Part shown: in pieces, positions 1 to 9,021 of the stretch
How the letters are laid out: each line of letters opens with the position of its first letter
How positions within the stretch are numbered: position 1 is the stretch's first letter
NCBI GenBank assembly: GCA_946628965.1
Contig: CAMOXI010000002.1
Span: 1 to 64,000, forward strand
DNA from: an uncultured Clostridia bacterium
Lineage (GTDB): Bacteria; Bacillota; Clostridia; Oscillospirales; Oscillospiraceae
Direction of reading: 5' to 3'
Length of the DNA stretch: 64,000 nt
The notes under the pieces: model-generated
The model's database searches: none
Told to the model about the DNA's origin: nothing
The model's input: the letters and a program-made list of their open reading frames with translations, nothing else
Made by a program: the position numbers and the translations under genes

Positions 1-595
1 GCGGCACCGTGGGGCCGGTGAGGATGATCTGCGCGTTCTGCGCAAGCTCCAGCAGCCGCGGCATGGTCTTGTTCACCGCGGCGGAACCCGTGATCACCGC
101 CACGTCGCACTGCGGCAGCAGATACTCGCAGGCGGTGTCCGGATAATCGCCGGGCTTGGGCTCCCGCTCCAGGATAAAATACTCCTTCGCCGCGGAAACC
201 AGCTGCTCTGTGATGCCGCTGTGATGCAGCAAGTGGCCCACAAAGCCCACCGTTTTGCCGGTAAGGTCGATGCCGGAGAGAGCGCTGTCAGTATAGAAGA
301 TGCTCTCGCTCTCCATGCGGGAGGGGCGGTTATAGCAGGCGTTCACGACCGCCATGCCCTCGCTGGCCTCCTCCAGGTTCCAGGAGAGCACGGCCTGCGC
401 CGCCTCCCGCGCGGGAAGGTTCAGCAGCGATTCAAACATGCGGGGAAAGCTCTCCCCCGCCGTGTGCATGGCAACGCCGGCCTGCCCATCACTCAGCACG
501 GCCGCCGTCCAGGACACGCCGCGCACGATGCGCGCGACCGTGGCGTCGTTATCGATGCCGTCCAGCAGAAGAGAATAAAACTGTTTCGTATCCAT
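1..595 (-). CDS. DUF4213/DUF364 family protein, 3' part outside window
   Basis: Read leftward from ATG at 595; 198 residues are visible and the frame runs off the left edge, so the C-terminus is missing. The first 90 or so residues (start MDTKQFYSLL, then GVSWTAAVL) resemble the DUF4213 N-terminal domain. A Rossmann-like DUF364 part follows, with GKTVGFVGHLLHH at about 113-125 and VAVITGSAAVNKTMPRLL further on. DUF364 is described as a putative heavy-metal chelation domain and its reaction is not settled. A good promoter lies just upstream (628-656), so the gene is probably the first of its transcript. Confidence 0.8.
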   Translation of the reverse strand, partial: MDTKQFYSLLLDGIDNDATVARIVRGVSWTAAVLSDGQAGVAMHTAGESFPRMFESLLNLPAREAAQAVLSWNLEEASEGMAVVNACYNRPSRMESESIFYTDSALSGIDLTGKTVGFVGHLLHHSGITEQLVSAAKEYFILEREPKPGDYPDTACEYLLPQCDVAVITGSAAVNKTMPRLLELAQNAQIILTGPTVP

Positions 596-627
596 TGAAA
601 AACCGCCTGTAGAAATAGGAATGAATT

Positions 628-656
628 ATTATACCAGATTTCTCAGATATGGTAAA
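628..656 (-). promoter_or_regulatory. sigma-A-type promoter of the DUF364 gene
   Basis: On the minus strand, TTTACC is followed after 17 bases by a perfect TATAAT. It lies 33 bases upstream of the ATG at 595. Confidence 0.7.
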
Positions 657-679
657 GCCCCGGGCGTTCCCGGGGCTTT
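654..679 (-). terminator. terminator downstream of plsY
   Basis: Arms AAAGCCCCGGG and CCCGGGGCTTT form an 11-bp perfect stem with a 4-base loop just past the plsY stop codon. The T-run is short. Confidence 0.6.
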
Positions 680-682
680 CAC

Positions 683-1300
683 TCACTTTGTCTCTTTCTT
701 TTTGTCGTCCGCCGCCTTGAAATCCGGCTCTGTCCCTTCCGCCAGGCGTTTGAGATTGCCCCGGTGCTGGAAGATCGCAATGCACGCGGCAACGATCGCC
801 AGGAGGATCTTCGGCGTGCCCACGCCGAAGAGGATCGCAGAAATCGCGATCGCCAGCGAAGCCGCCACAGAACCCGCCGAGACCTTCTTCGTCAGCAGCG
901 CCACGATCAGGAACACCACCACGATCGTCACGAACACGCGCCAGTCGATTGCAAGGCCCAGGGCCGCGCCGACCGAGATGCCCTTGCCGCCCTTGAACTC
1001 GTGAAAGACCGGGAAACAGTGCCCCAGCATGCAGGCGATGCCGCCCGCGGCGAGGCCCCAGTCCCCCATCAGCTTCCAGCCGATCCAGACAGAAAGGCCG
1101 GCCTTCGCCATATCGCAGACCAGCGTCAGGATGCCGGCTGCCCAGCCGTAGACCCGGGCCATATTGGTGGCGCCTGCGTTGCCGCTGCCCTTTTTGCGCA
1201 CGTCCCCTCCCCAGGCGTTCCGGGAGAGGAGGATCGAGGAGGAGAGGGAGCCCAGCAGATAGCCGATCACAAGGATAATCAGGAGTTTTCCAATATTCAT
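683..1300 (-). CDS. plsY: acyl-phosphate:glycerol-3-phosphate acyltransferase PlsY
   Basis: This 205-residue polytopic membrane protein transfers an acyl group from acyl-phosphate to glycerol-3-phosphate, the first acylation of phospholipid synthesis in most Gram-positive bacteria. The PlsY hallmarks are present: GYLLGSLSSSILLSR at the N-terminus, GSGNAGATNMARVYG around residues 38-52, a GHCFPVFHEFKGGKG block near residue 100, and a hydrophilic C-terminal tail rich in Lys and Asp. Length fits the family. The gene is followed by a hairpin terminator and is separated from the pseudouridine synthase gene upstream by about 90 bases. Confidence 0.96.
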   Translation of the reverse strand: MNIGKLLIILVIGYLLGSLSSSILLSRNAWGGDVRKKGSGNAGATNMARVYGWAAGILTLVCDMAKAGLSVWIGWKLMGDWGLAAGGIACMLGHCFPVFHEFKGGKGISVGAALGLAIDWRVFVTIVVVFLIVALLTKKVSAGSVAASLAIAISAILFGVGTPKILLAIVAACIAIFQHRGNLKRLAEGTEPDFKAADDKKKETK

Positions 1301-1393
1301 CGTACATCTCCGGATTCAATTCAAAAAGTAAAAATAATTATAATCCCGGTCTCTTCGCTTTGCAAGGATTTCGCTTGACAGTTTTCAGATTAT

Positions 1394-2047
1394 TCAAAAC
1401 GCATCGGGGTTCCGGAACAGCGTCCAGGGATACTGAGCCGGTGGCAGGGCGCAGAAGTCCAGGCGCTCCCCGCTCTGCGGGTGGGTAAAGCCGATCCGGT
1501 GCGACCAGAGCGCGAGCTCGCAGGAATCCGCCGGTTCCGCGTATTTCCTCTCCCCCAGCAGCGGCAGACCGCGGGAGGCAAACTGGACGCGGATCTGGTG
1601 GGTGCGCCCGGTCTCCAGTTCGATGCGCACCAGGCTCCGGTCCCCGCTGCGGCCGATCGTCACATAGCGCAGCCGCGCCTCCTGCACGTCCTTGCCCGGC
1701 GCGTCGGCGACAAAGGTCATCTTCCGCGCCCTGTCCCGCCGCAGGAGGTCCCGCAGCTCGCCCTCCGGCTCCGTCACGCCGTTCACCACGGCCAGATATT
1801 CCTTGTGAAACTCTCCCTCGCGTATCTGCCGCGAGAGCTCGGAGGCGCTCTGCGCGCTTCCCGCCAGCACCATCACGCCGCCCACGACCCGATCCAGCCG
1901 GTGCACGGTGCGCACATCCGCCTTCTCATCGCCAAGCTCCTGCCGCAGCAGCTCCGGCAGGCCGCCCGGCTCGTCGGTGGAGAGCACACGCGGCGGCTTC
2001 AGGCAGACCAGGATCGCCTCGTCCCGATAGAGAATCTCCAATTCCAT
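1394..2047 (-). CDS. RluA-family pseudouridine synthase
   Basis: The 217-residue protein has the RluA-type catalytic motif TVHRLDRVVGGVMVLA, in which the Asp of HRLD is the expected nucleophile, and the conserved ETGRTHQIRVQFA block towards the C-terminus. There is no S4 domain, so it resembles short RluA/RluD-like enzymes that modify rRNA or tRNA; the target site cannot be read from sequence. An ATG at 2140 is in frame, but it would place the start inside the divergent rlmD promoter. The start at 2047 (MELEILYRDEAILVCLKPP) matches where the family begins, although its AGAGG-type ribosome site is very close. Confidence 0.88.
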   Translation of the reverse strand: MELEILYRDEAILVCLKPPRVLSTDEPGGLPELLRQELGDEKADVRTVHRLDRVVGGVMVLAGSAQSASELSRQIREGEFHKEYLAVVNGVTEPEGELRDLLRRDRARKMTFVADAPGKDVQEARLRYVTIGRSGDRSLVRIELETGRTHQIRVQFASRGLPLLGERKYAEPADSCELALWSHRIGFTHPQSGERLDFCALPPAQYPWTLFRNPDAF

Positions 2048-2083
2048 CACCTCTTCAGCCCATTTTAACACATCCCGCGCTCT

Positions 2084-2111
2084 TTGCAAACCGGGATTTG
2101 TGTGGTATAGT
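2084..2111 (+). promoter_or_regulatory. promoter of the rlmD-led gene run
   Basis: TTGCAA, 16 bases, then TATAGT preceded by TGTGG (an extended -10-like context). The -10 ends 31 bases before the rlmD ATG. Confidence 0.65.
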
Positions 2112-2142
2112 AGATTGAATATATATGGTCTCGGAGGCATTC

Positions 2143-3297
2143 ATGGACGAACAGCGCATCCAATCCTGCCCGCACACGAAGAAATGCGGCGGCTGCCAGC
2201 TGCAGCACCTGCCCTATGAGCGGCAGCTCAACCAGAAACAGCGCCGGGTGCAGGAGCTGCTGGGCGGCTTCGGGCCTGTCCTGCCCATTCTGGGCATGGA
2301 GGAGCCGACGCACTACCGCAACAAGGTGACAGCCGCTTTCGCCCTGGATCGGAACCGGAGAATCGTCTCCGGCATCTACCAGCCGGGGAGCCACGCGGTG
2401 GTGCCGGTGGACTCCTGCCTCATTGAGGACGAGACCGCCGACCGCATCATCGTGGACATCCGCAGCATGCTGCCTGATTTCAAGATCAAGGTCTTTGACG
2501 AGCGCAGCGGCACCGGCTGGCTGCGGCATGTGCTGGTGCGCCGGGGCTTTGCCACGGGCGAAGTGCTGGTGGTGCTGGTGGCGGTGAGCCCCATCTTCCC
2601 CACGCAGAAGCCTTTTGTGAAGGCCCTCCGGGAAAAGCGCCCGGAGATCACCTCCGTCGTATTAAATATCAACGACCGCTTCGGGCCCGTGGTGCTGGGC
2701 ACCCGGGAGAAGGTACTCTGCGGCGAGGGGTATATCGAGGATGTGCTTTGCGGTCACCGCTTCCGCATCTCGCCCCGCTCCTTCTACCAGATCAATCCCG
2801 TGCAGACCGAAAAGCTCTACCGCACGGCGGTGGACTTTGCGGGCCTCACCGGGACGGAGACCGTGCTGGACGCTTACTGCGGCATCGGCACCATCGGCAT
2901 CACCGCAAGCGACAGGGCCAAACAGGTCATCGGCGTGGAGCTCAACCGGGACGCGGTGGCGGACGCCATCGCCAACGCCCGCCTGAACGGCATCAAAAAC
3001 TGCTGGTTCACCGCCGGGGACGCCGGGGAATACATGGAACAGATGGCGCGCGACGGCATGCGGCCGGATTTGGTTTTTCTCGACCCGCCCCGGGCCGGGA
3101 GCGATGAGCGCTTTCTCTCCTCTCTGCTGCGCGCCGCGCCGAAAAAGGTGGTCTACGTCTCCTGCGATCCGGAGACCCTGGCCCGTGACCTTGCCGTGCT
3201 GACCAAAGGCGGCTACAGGGTGCAGAAGATCCAGCCGGTGGACATGTTCCCGTATACGAAACATATCGAGTGCGTGTGCCTGCTCACCCTTCGCTGA
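2143..3297 (+). CDS. rlmD: 23S rRNA (uracil-5-)-methyltransferase, RlmD/RlmCD family
   Basis: This is a SAM-dependent methyltransferase of the TrmA/RumA family, which makes 5-methyluridine in 23S rRNA. The N-terminus carries the iron-sulfur motif CPHTKKCGGC (C-x5-C-x2-C). The SAM-binding block LDAYCGIGTIGI lies in the C-terminal half, followed by FLDPPRAG and VVYVSCDPETLARDL, which holds the catalytic Cys. The start at 2143 is chosen over an in-frame ATG at 2125 because GGAGG sits 5 bases before it. Gram-positive RlmCD enzymes can modify two uridines, and which site or sites this one uses is unknown. The next gene begins 24 bases downstream, suggesting cotranscription. Confidence 0.92.
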   Translation: MDEQRIQSCPHTKKCGGCQLQHLPYERQLNQKQRRVQELLGGFGPVLPILGMEEPTHYRNKVTAAFALDRNRRIVSGIYQPGSHAVVPVDSCLIEDETADRIIVDIRSMLPDFKIKVFDERSGTGWLRHVLVRRGFATGEVLVVLVAVSPIFPTQKPFVKALREKRPEITSVVLNINDRFGPVVLGTREKVLCGEGYIEDVLCGHRFRISPRSFYQINPVQTEKLYRTAVDFAGLTGTETVLDAYCGIGTIGITASDRAKQVIGVELNRDAVADAIANARLNGIKNCWFTAGDAGEYMEQMARDGMRPDLVFLDPPRAGSDERFLSSLLRAAPKKVVYVSCDPETLARDLAVLTKGGYRVQKIQPVDMFPYTKHIECVCLLTLR

Positions 3298-3321
3298 GAA
3301 CCAAAGAAAGACAGAATACCT

Positions 3322-5046
3322 ATGAAGAAAAAACATGCCCCTCTGGCTTTCATGGTGAATACGATGATCATCGTGATCACTCTCGCCATCTCCCTGTCGC
3401 TGGTGGCCATCTGTGACAGAGCGTACCGGGAAGCCGTACTGGCGCCCTACGAGGATCAAATCCGGGACGCTGAGATCCAATGCTCTGCACTGGTGCCCTA
3501 TCTGGAGCATTTTGCGCCTTATCTGGGCACGGAGGAACTGCAGGCTGCCAAAGAGGGCGCCGGCACCGGGGAGGATCATCTGATCGCCTGGATGGAGCAG
3601 CAGCCCTATTCGGGCACCGAAGCCGGCATTCGAGACAGTGCCAACCTGTTTATAGACTGGACCGAAACCGACTTGCTTCTGTATGCGATGATGGAATCCG
3701 GCGATTATGACGAGGTTTGTGCCGAGGTCGTAAAGGACGGTACTGTCTACCGGGTCGCCCACTGCAACAGAAGGACGCGGAGCTATTCCTCCAATAAAGA
3801 TTTCGGGCTGGAGGAATCCTTCCTGGATCTGCCCGTGGAAGAAATCAGCGATCCGACGCTCATTCATGTCAGGGTCAACGACACCCGGCTGCTTGCACAT
3901 CTGGAGCGCTTTGCGCTGAAGAACGGTGAGGGGCGGATCTGGCTGAGCTACGATATGACCGAGCCCGATCGTGAACACCGCTTCTTCCTGCTCAACAGCA
4001 TCCTCTATGTTCTGGTCCTGACAGTCATCGCGTCCGCAGTCAGCAGTTTTCTGCTGCGGCGCAACGTTACACGGCCCATCCAGAAGCTGGCCCGGGTCAC
4101 GAAGGCGTTCAGGCCGGAAGAGGACGGGCGCTATTCCCCTGACAAGACCAGCTGGGAGGATCTGCGCCCCGGCAACGAGCTCGGCGAACTGAGCCGGGAC
4201 ATCCACGCCATGCAGGCCGGCATCGTTGAGAACACTGAGACGCTCTTCCGCATGACCGCCGAAAAGGAGCGTATCGGCACGGAGCTGTCCTTGGCCGCAC
4301 GGATCCAGGAGAGCATGCTTCCCGACGGCCGCCGCCCCTTCCCCGGGAAAAAAGAGTTTTCGCTCTCCGCCTCCATGTCCCCCGCCAAAGAGGTGGGCGG
4401 CGACTTCTATGACTTTTTCCTGATCGACGAAGATCATCTGGCTCTGGTGATGGCGGACGTGAGCGGGAAGGGTGTTCCCGGCGCGCTGTTCATGATGGTC
4501 ACCAAGGCGATCCTGAAAAACAACGCCTTCATCGGCAAGAGCGCTGCCGAGATCCTTGAACTCACCAATGACACGATCTGCTCCGGCAACAGGGTAGAGA
4601 TGTTCGTGACCGTCTGGCTGGGGATCCTGGAGATCTCCACCGGAACGATCACCGCCGCCAACGCCGGGCACGAGTATCCCGTGATCTATCAGGCTTCCTC
4701 CGGGAGATTCGAGCTGTTCCGGGATCCTCACGGCTTCGTCCTCGGCGGCATGGAAGATATGCTCTATAATGACTACTCGTTCCGGCTGAACCCCGGCGAC
4801 AAGCTTTTCGTCTACACCGACGGTGTGCCGGAGGCGGCGAGAAGCAGCGGAGAGCTTTTTGGAAACGAGCGAATGCTTGAGGCGCTGAATGAAAATGCCG
4901 CCTGCGCTCCGGAAGAACTCCTCGCACAGGTACGCAACGCCGTGGATGCTTTTGCGGGCGAGGCAGATCAGTTTGATGACCTGACCATGCTTTGCCTCGA
5001 ATATCACGGGCCGGAGAACCCGGCTTCGGTTCCGGATGGGCCCTGA
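3322..5046 (+). CDS. membrane-anchored PP2C/SpoIIE-type phosphatase (RsbU-like), copy 1
   Basis: The 574-residue sensor phosphatase has a first membrane segment at about 12-33, an extracytoplasmic sensor region of about 180 residues, a second membrane segment at about 215-240, a HAMP-like linker (RRNVTRPIQKLARVTKAF) and a C-terminal SpoIIE/PP2C domain. The metal-binding motifs are intact: VGGDFYDFF, MADVSGKG and DDLTMLCL. Such proteins usually dephosphorylate an anti-anti-sigma factor and so release a sigma factor or another partner. No STAS-domain or anti-sigma gene lies nearby, so the substrate is probably encoded elsewhere. It shares architecture and many PP2C motifs with the next gene, which suggests tandem duplication. 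Confidence 0.88.
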   Translation: MKKKHAPLAFMVNTMIIVITLAISLSLVAICDRAYREAVLAPYEDQIRDAEIQCSALVPYLEHFAPYLGTEELQAAKEGAGTGEDHLIAWMEQQPYSGTEAGIRDSANLFIDWTETDLLLYAMMESGDYDEVCAEVVKDGTVYRVAHCNRRTRSYSSNKDFGLEESFLDLPVEEISDPTLIHVRVNDTRLLAHLERFALKNGEGRIWLSYDMTEPDREHRFFLLNSILYVLVLTVIASAVSSFLLRRNVTRPIQKLARVTKAFRPEEDGRYSPDKTSWEDLRPGNELGELSRDIHAMQAGIVENTETLFRMTAEKERIGTELSLAARIQESMLPDGRRPFPGKKEFSLSASMSPAKEVGGDFYDFFLIDEDHLALVMADVSGKGVPGALFMMVTKAILKNNAFIGKSAAEILELTNDTICSGNRVEMFVTVWLGILEISTGTITAANAGHEYPVIYQASSGRFELFRDPHGFVLGGMEDMLYNDYSFRLNPGDKLFVYTDGVPEAARSSGELFGNERMLEALNENAACAPEELLAQVRNAVDAFAGEADQFDDLTMLCLEYHGPENPASVPDGP

Positions 5047-5104
5047 AAGGCAGCCGGTATTTGTTCCCCTCTCTCCTGAAGCTCGGCAGTAAAGGGTGAT
5101 AATC

Positions 5105-6742
5105 ATGAACACATTCAAAGATCTGCGCTCCAATATGGCCATGAACGTGATCGGCGGTCTGGTCGCTCTGATCCTGCTGTTTGGCCTGATCGTCAGCATC
5201 ATCGGCTACATCTGCTTTGTCGACGCGTTCAAGAGCGAATACTCCACGGTCACCTATCACATGGCGCAGGCCGCGACGGTGACCGTCAACGGCGATCACA
5301 TCGACCGCTACCTCGCAGGCGAGGAGGACATTGAGTACGCAGTCACCCAGCGCAGGCTGGACTCTCTCTCCCGCAAGCTGAACGTCTCCCTGGTCTATGT
5401 CATCGCCGTCGACCGGAGCGACTACGGCAGCTTCGTCTCCGTCTTCAACGCGGTCAACAACGATGTGGACGATACCGCCTATACCGCCTGGGATCTGGGC
5501 TACCGGCGCGAGACCACGAACGACGAATATGCGCAGAAATATCGCGCGATCTATGAGGACGGCTCCCCCTACGAGACTGTGTTCCGTCTCAATCCCCCGG
5601 GTGACCAGCACCCCCATATCACCACGCTGGTTCCCGTAAACAGTACCGATGGCGAGGTCACGGCGATCCTCTGCATCCAGCGGCCCATCTCGGAGATGAC
5701 CAACGCCGTGGAGCCCTATGTCCGCATGATCCTCTTCGGCGCCGTGCTGATGGTCATCGTCATCTCCGCCCTGGCGGCAAACTTCCTGCGAAAATCCATC
5801 ATCACCCCGGTGGAAACCGTGGCCGATGAAGCGGCCCGCTTCGCCAAGGAGCACACCAAGAGCACGCCTCTCGGCGATCTCAGCAGATATGACGTGATAT
5901 GCAACCTCGTCGGCTCCATCAATTCCATGGAGACGGACATGGTCACTTATATCGACGATCTGACCGCCGTCACCGCCGAGCAGGAGCGCATGGGGGCCGA
6001 ACTCTCCATCGCCGCGACGATCCAGAAAGACTCTCTGCCCGAGGTGTTCCCGGCCTTCCCCGACCGGCATGAATTTGACATCTACGCCTCCATGGACCCC
6101 GCCCGCGAGGTCGGCGGCGACTTCTATAACTTCTTCCTCATCGACGAGGATCACCTGGCCGTCGTCATTGCGGACGTCTCCGGCAAGGGGATCCCGGCCT
6201 CCCTCTTCATGATGGTCACCAACATCCTCATCAGCGACCGGGCGCAGATGGGCGGCAGCCCCGCAGAGATCTTCCGCTTTGTAAACGACAACATCTGCAC
6301 CCACAACCGCGCGGACATGTTCGTGACCGTGTGGCTGGGCATCCTGGAGATCTCCACCGGGCATATGGTCTGCGGCAACGCTGGCCACGAGTACCCCGCG
6401 CTCTGCCGCAGCGGCGGCGACTTTGCAGTGCTGAAGGACCGGCACGGCTTTGTGCTCGGCGGCATGGAGGGGATGCGGTATCAGAACTACGAACTGGATC
6501 TCAGCCGCGGGGACAAGCTGTTCCTGTACACCGACGGTCTGCCGGAGGCGACCGCTCTCGACGGGAAGATGTACACCGTCGAACGGATGGTCGAGACGCT
6601 CAACGAGCAGAAGGACGGCACGCCCCGGGAGATTCTGGAGCATGTCACCCGGCGGGTCAGCGACTTTGCCGCCGGCGCCGAGCAGTTTGACGATCTGACC
6701 ATGCTCTGCCTGGAATACCGGGGGCCGGACGCCCAACACTGA
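5105..6742 (+). CDS. membrane-anchored PP2C/SpoIIE-type phosphatase (RsbU-like), copy 2
   Basis: The 545-residue protein repeats the layout of the preceding gene: membrane segment (about 14-40), periplasm-facing sensor region, second membrane segment (about 205-225), HAMP-like linker and SpoIIE/PP2C domain with VGGDFYNFF, IADVSGKG and DDLTMLCL. A GTG at 5096 is in frame, but ATG 5105 is preferred because AAAGGG lies 8-9 bases upstream of it. The sensor regions of the two copies differ much more than the catalytic domains, so the pair probably reads different signals into the same kind of output. A permease gene follows after 30 bases. Confidence 0.88.
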   Translation: MNTFKDLRSNMAMNVIGGLVALILLFGLIVSIIGYICFVDAFKSEYSTVTYHMAQAATVTVNGDHIDRYLAGEEDIEYAVTQRRLDSLSRKLNVSLVYVIAVDRSDYGSFVSVFNAVNNDVDDTAYTAWDLGYRRETTNDEYAQKYRAIYEDGSPYETVFRLNPPGDQHPHITTLVPVNSTDGEVTAILCIQRPISEMTNAVEPYVRMILFGAVLMVIVISALAANFLRKSIITPVETVADEAARFAKEHTKSTPLGDLSRYDVICNLVGSINSMETDMVTYIDDLTAVTAEQERMGAELSIAATIQKDSLPEVFPAFPDRHEFDIYASMDPAREVGGDFYNFFLIDEDHLAVVIADVSGKGIPASLFMMVTNILISDRAQMGGSPAEIFRFVNDNICTHNRADMFVTVWLGILEISTGHMVCGNAGHEYPALCRSGGDFAVLKDRHGFVLGGMEGMRYQNYELDLSRGDKLFLYTDGLPEATALDGKMYTVERMVETLNEQKDGTPREILEHVTRRVSDFAAGAEQFDDLTMLCLEYRGPDAQH

Positions 6743-6772
6743 TCGAAATACATACTGAAAAGAGAACCCGAC

Positions 6773-7876
6773 ATGGCACATATCCGTTCTTTTCTCAAGC
6801 GCGAACCCGTGCTGATGGCGGTCGTGCTGGCCGCGCTCGTCAGCTGCTTTCTCGTGCCGCCGGACGCGGCTTACCTCCATTATCCTGACTTTCGCACGCT
6901 GGCCCTGCTCTACTGCCTGATGACGGTGGTGGCCGGGCTGCGCAGCGCCGGCTTTTTCTCCGCCCTGTCCCATATCCTGTGCGAGAAGGTGGAGAGCGTG
7001 CGCCTGCTGGGGCTTACGCTGGTGCTGCTGTGCTTTTTCAGTTCCATGCTCGTCACCAACGACGTGGCGCTGCTGACCTTTGTCCCCTTCGCGGTGGTGG
7101 TGCTGGGTATGGCCCACCGGAAGAAGGATCTGATCCTCGTTGTGGTGCTGCAGACCGTGGCCGCCAATCTGGGCAGCATGCTCACCCCGGTGGGCAATCC
7201 GCAGAACTTATATCTCTACTCGTACTATGACCTGGGCTTCGGCGATTTTCTGCGCATCACGGGGCCGGTCTGGCTTCTGTCTCTCGTGCTCTGCGCGCTG
7301 GGCTGCCTGCTGCTCCCCCATGAGAAGCTGAGCCTCTTTCTCGGAGAGAAGCCTGAGACCGACAAAAAGCGGCTCCTGTTCTATGCCGCGCTCTTTGTCG
7401 TCTGCCTGCTGGTGGTGCTGCGGGTCCTGCACTGGGCTGCAATGCTGCTGATCGTCCTCGCGACGCTCGCGGTCTTTGACCGGAAAGCCTTGCTGCAGGC
7501 GGACTTTCTGCTGCTTCTGACCTTCGTGGCCTTCTTCGTCTTCTCCGGCAATCTCGCCCGGGTGGACTCGGTGGACAGGCTGCTCCGCGGCCTTCTGCAG
7601 GGGCGGGAATTTCCCGTCTCAATGCTTGCAAGCCAGGTCATCAGCAATGTGCCCGCGGCGCTGCTGCTCTCCGGCTTTACCGGCAATGCCCGGGCACTGA
7701 TCCTGGGCGTGAACATCGGCGGGCTGGGGACGCCCATCGCAAGCCTTGCCAGTCTCATCAGCATGAAGCTCTATTCCCATTCGGAGCACGCACACACGGG
7801 CCGATACCTGCTGGTTTTCAGCGGCATCAATCTCCTGCTGCTGGCGCTTCTGTCCGCCGCGCAGGCGCTGCTGTAA
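6773..7876 (+). CDS. SLC13/ArsB-like anion permease
   Basis: The 367-residue protein has roughly ten hydrophobic segments and no soluble domain. Features of the ion-transporter superfamily that holds ArsB, NhaD and SLC13 carriers are visible: SSMLVTNDVALLTFVPF near residue 85, ANLGSMLTPVGNPQN near 130, and in the second half SQVISNVPAALLL followed by GVNIGGLGTPIASLASLI. The two related halves fit the inverted repeat of this fold. The substrate (arsenite, a dicarboxylate, sulfate or sodium/proton exchange) cannot be decided. No ars genes are adjacent. The protein is shorter than typical ArsB (about 430 residues). Confidence 0.78.
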   Translation: MAHIRSFLKREPVLMAVVLAALVSCFLVPPDAAYLHYPDFRTLALLYCLMTVVAGLRSAGFFSALSHILCEKVESVRLLGLTLVLLCFFSSMLVTNDVALLTFVPFAVVVLGMAHRKKDLILVVVLQTVAANLGSMLTPVGNPQNLYLYSYYDLGFGDFLRITGPVWLLSLVLCALGCLLLPHEKLSLFLGEKPETDKKRLLFYAALFVVCLLVVLRVLHWAAMLLIVLATLAVFDRKALLQADFLLLLTFVAFFVFSGNLARVDSVDRLLRGLLQGREFPVSMLASQVISNVPAALLLSGFTGNARALILGVNIGGLGTPIASLASLISMKLYSHSEHAHTGRYLLVFSGINLLLLALLSAAQALL

Positions 7877-7921
7877 TCCGCGGTCCATGAAAGATCGGGA
7901 AAAGAAAAAGGGGGCTGCACT

Positions 7922-8971
7922 TTGGAAATCATGACATCCGTCACCATCGAAACGCCGTCCGGCAGCAAGACGCTCTCGGTATGCTGCGGCGACGTCGCAG
8001 GCTGGGAGAAGCCTCTCGACGTGATGACCGTCTCCGCCTTTGCCGGCGATTATGCGCCGGTGCCGCGCACCATGATCGGGGCTCTGGAGCAGCAGGGGAT
8101 CTCTGTCTCCGCGCTGGCCGCGCAGCCTGCGCTGGATCTGAGGCGCTTCAGTCATGTCTGGCTCTCCGAACGGATCCAAAACAGCAGGCTCCCCATTTCC
8201 CGCATCGGCTGCATCGAAATGCGGCAGCCCGGCCGACATCCGAGCGAGCAGGAATCCGACATTCTTTCCGCCATCCGCGCCTATTTCCGTATGCTGGACC
8301 TGGCCTCCGTCTCCGGGACGAAGATCCGGACGCTGGCCCTGCCGGTCCTCGGCACCGGCAATCAGGCGCTCTCCCTTGAACTGATCGCCCCTCCCATCAT
8401 CAGTGAATGTCTCCGCTATCTGCGGCTGAATGAGGACATACAGGAGATCAGCATCTTCGCGCGCAGCGCTTCCAAGGCTTACCGCATGGCAAAGGCGCTG
8501 GACAGTTCCTACGCGCTCGTCCGCAGCAGGGCGGAGAAGCCGAAGCAGCCGGACAGCAGTCTGCCCCTGGCTTTCATCAGCTACGCCGGCGCCGACCGCA
8601 ACGTGGCGGACAATCTCTGCGCCAAGCTGGAGGCCGCCGGGATCCCGGTCTGGTACGCGCCGCGCAACGTGGATACCAACGACTATGCCAGCTCCATTGT
8701 GAGCGCCATCTCCCGCTGCAGCCACTTTATTGTCATCGTCAGCAGGAACAGCCTCCAGTCCGAGCATGTGCTCAACGAGGTGGATCTGGCCTTTGAGGAG
8801 CTGGGCCGGAAGATCCGGCTCTGCCCGCTGAAGCTGGACGGGGAGCAGCTGGGTCCCGCCTTCAAATACTATCTTTCGCGGCAGCACTGGATGGAAGCCA
8901 GCCTTCCGCCGCTGGAGGCAAGACTCACGGAATTTGTGGCGAAGCTCCGCGGGGAGCTTTCAAACGGCTGA
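7922..8971 (+). CDS. macro-like domain fused to a TIR domain
   Basis: The 349-residue protein has two parts. Residues 1 to about 195 look like a divergent macro domain (ADP-ribose-binding fold): LSVCCGDVAGWEKPLDVMTV at the start and TLALPVLGTGNQALSLEL near its end. Residues about 215-345 are a TIR domain beginning AFISYAGADRN (217-227), with PVWYAPRNVD and a Glu at 286 (in HVLNEVDLAF) at the usual position of the NADase catalytic Glu. The start is taken as TTG 7922 because AAAGGGGG lies about 9 bases upstream; ATG 7931 is possible. TIR domains often cleave NAD+ and macro domains bind or remove ADP-ribose, so the fusion hints at nucleotide signalling or defence. This is inference. Confidence 0.82.
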   Translation: MEIMTSVTIETPSGSKTLSVCCGDVAGWEKPLDVMTVSAFAGDYAPVPRTMIGALEQQGISVSALAAQPALDLRRFSHVWLSERIQNSRLPISRIGCIEMRQPGRHPSEQESDILSAIRAYFRMLDLASVSGTKIRTLALPVLGTGNQALSLELIAPPIISECLRYLRLNEDIQEISIFARSASKAYRMAKALDSSYALVRSRAEKPKQPDSSLPLAFISYAGADRNVADNLCAKLEAAGIPVWYAPRNVDTNDYASSIVSAISRCSHFIVIVSRNSLQSEHVLNEVDLAFEELGRKIRLCPLKLDGEQLGPAFKYYLSRQHWMEASLPPLEARLTEFVAKLRGELSNG

Positions 8972-9021
8972 ATCCGCCGCAGTCCGCCTGTCTCAGATCA
9001 GAAATACGGGGAGGAAATCCT

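Noticed and set aside
2662-7117. Long minus-strand frames opposite the two phosphatase genes
   Set aside because: Shadow reading frames of real genes; no ribosome site or family match, and the opposite strand has intact PP2C motifs.
7922-8971. Known Thoeris or CBASS effector
   Set aside because: No ThsA-like or nucleotidyltransferase gene is near, so a named defence system is not supported.
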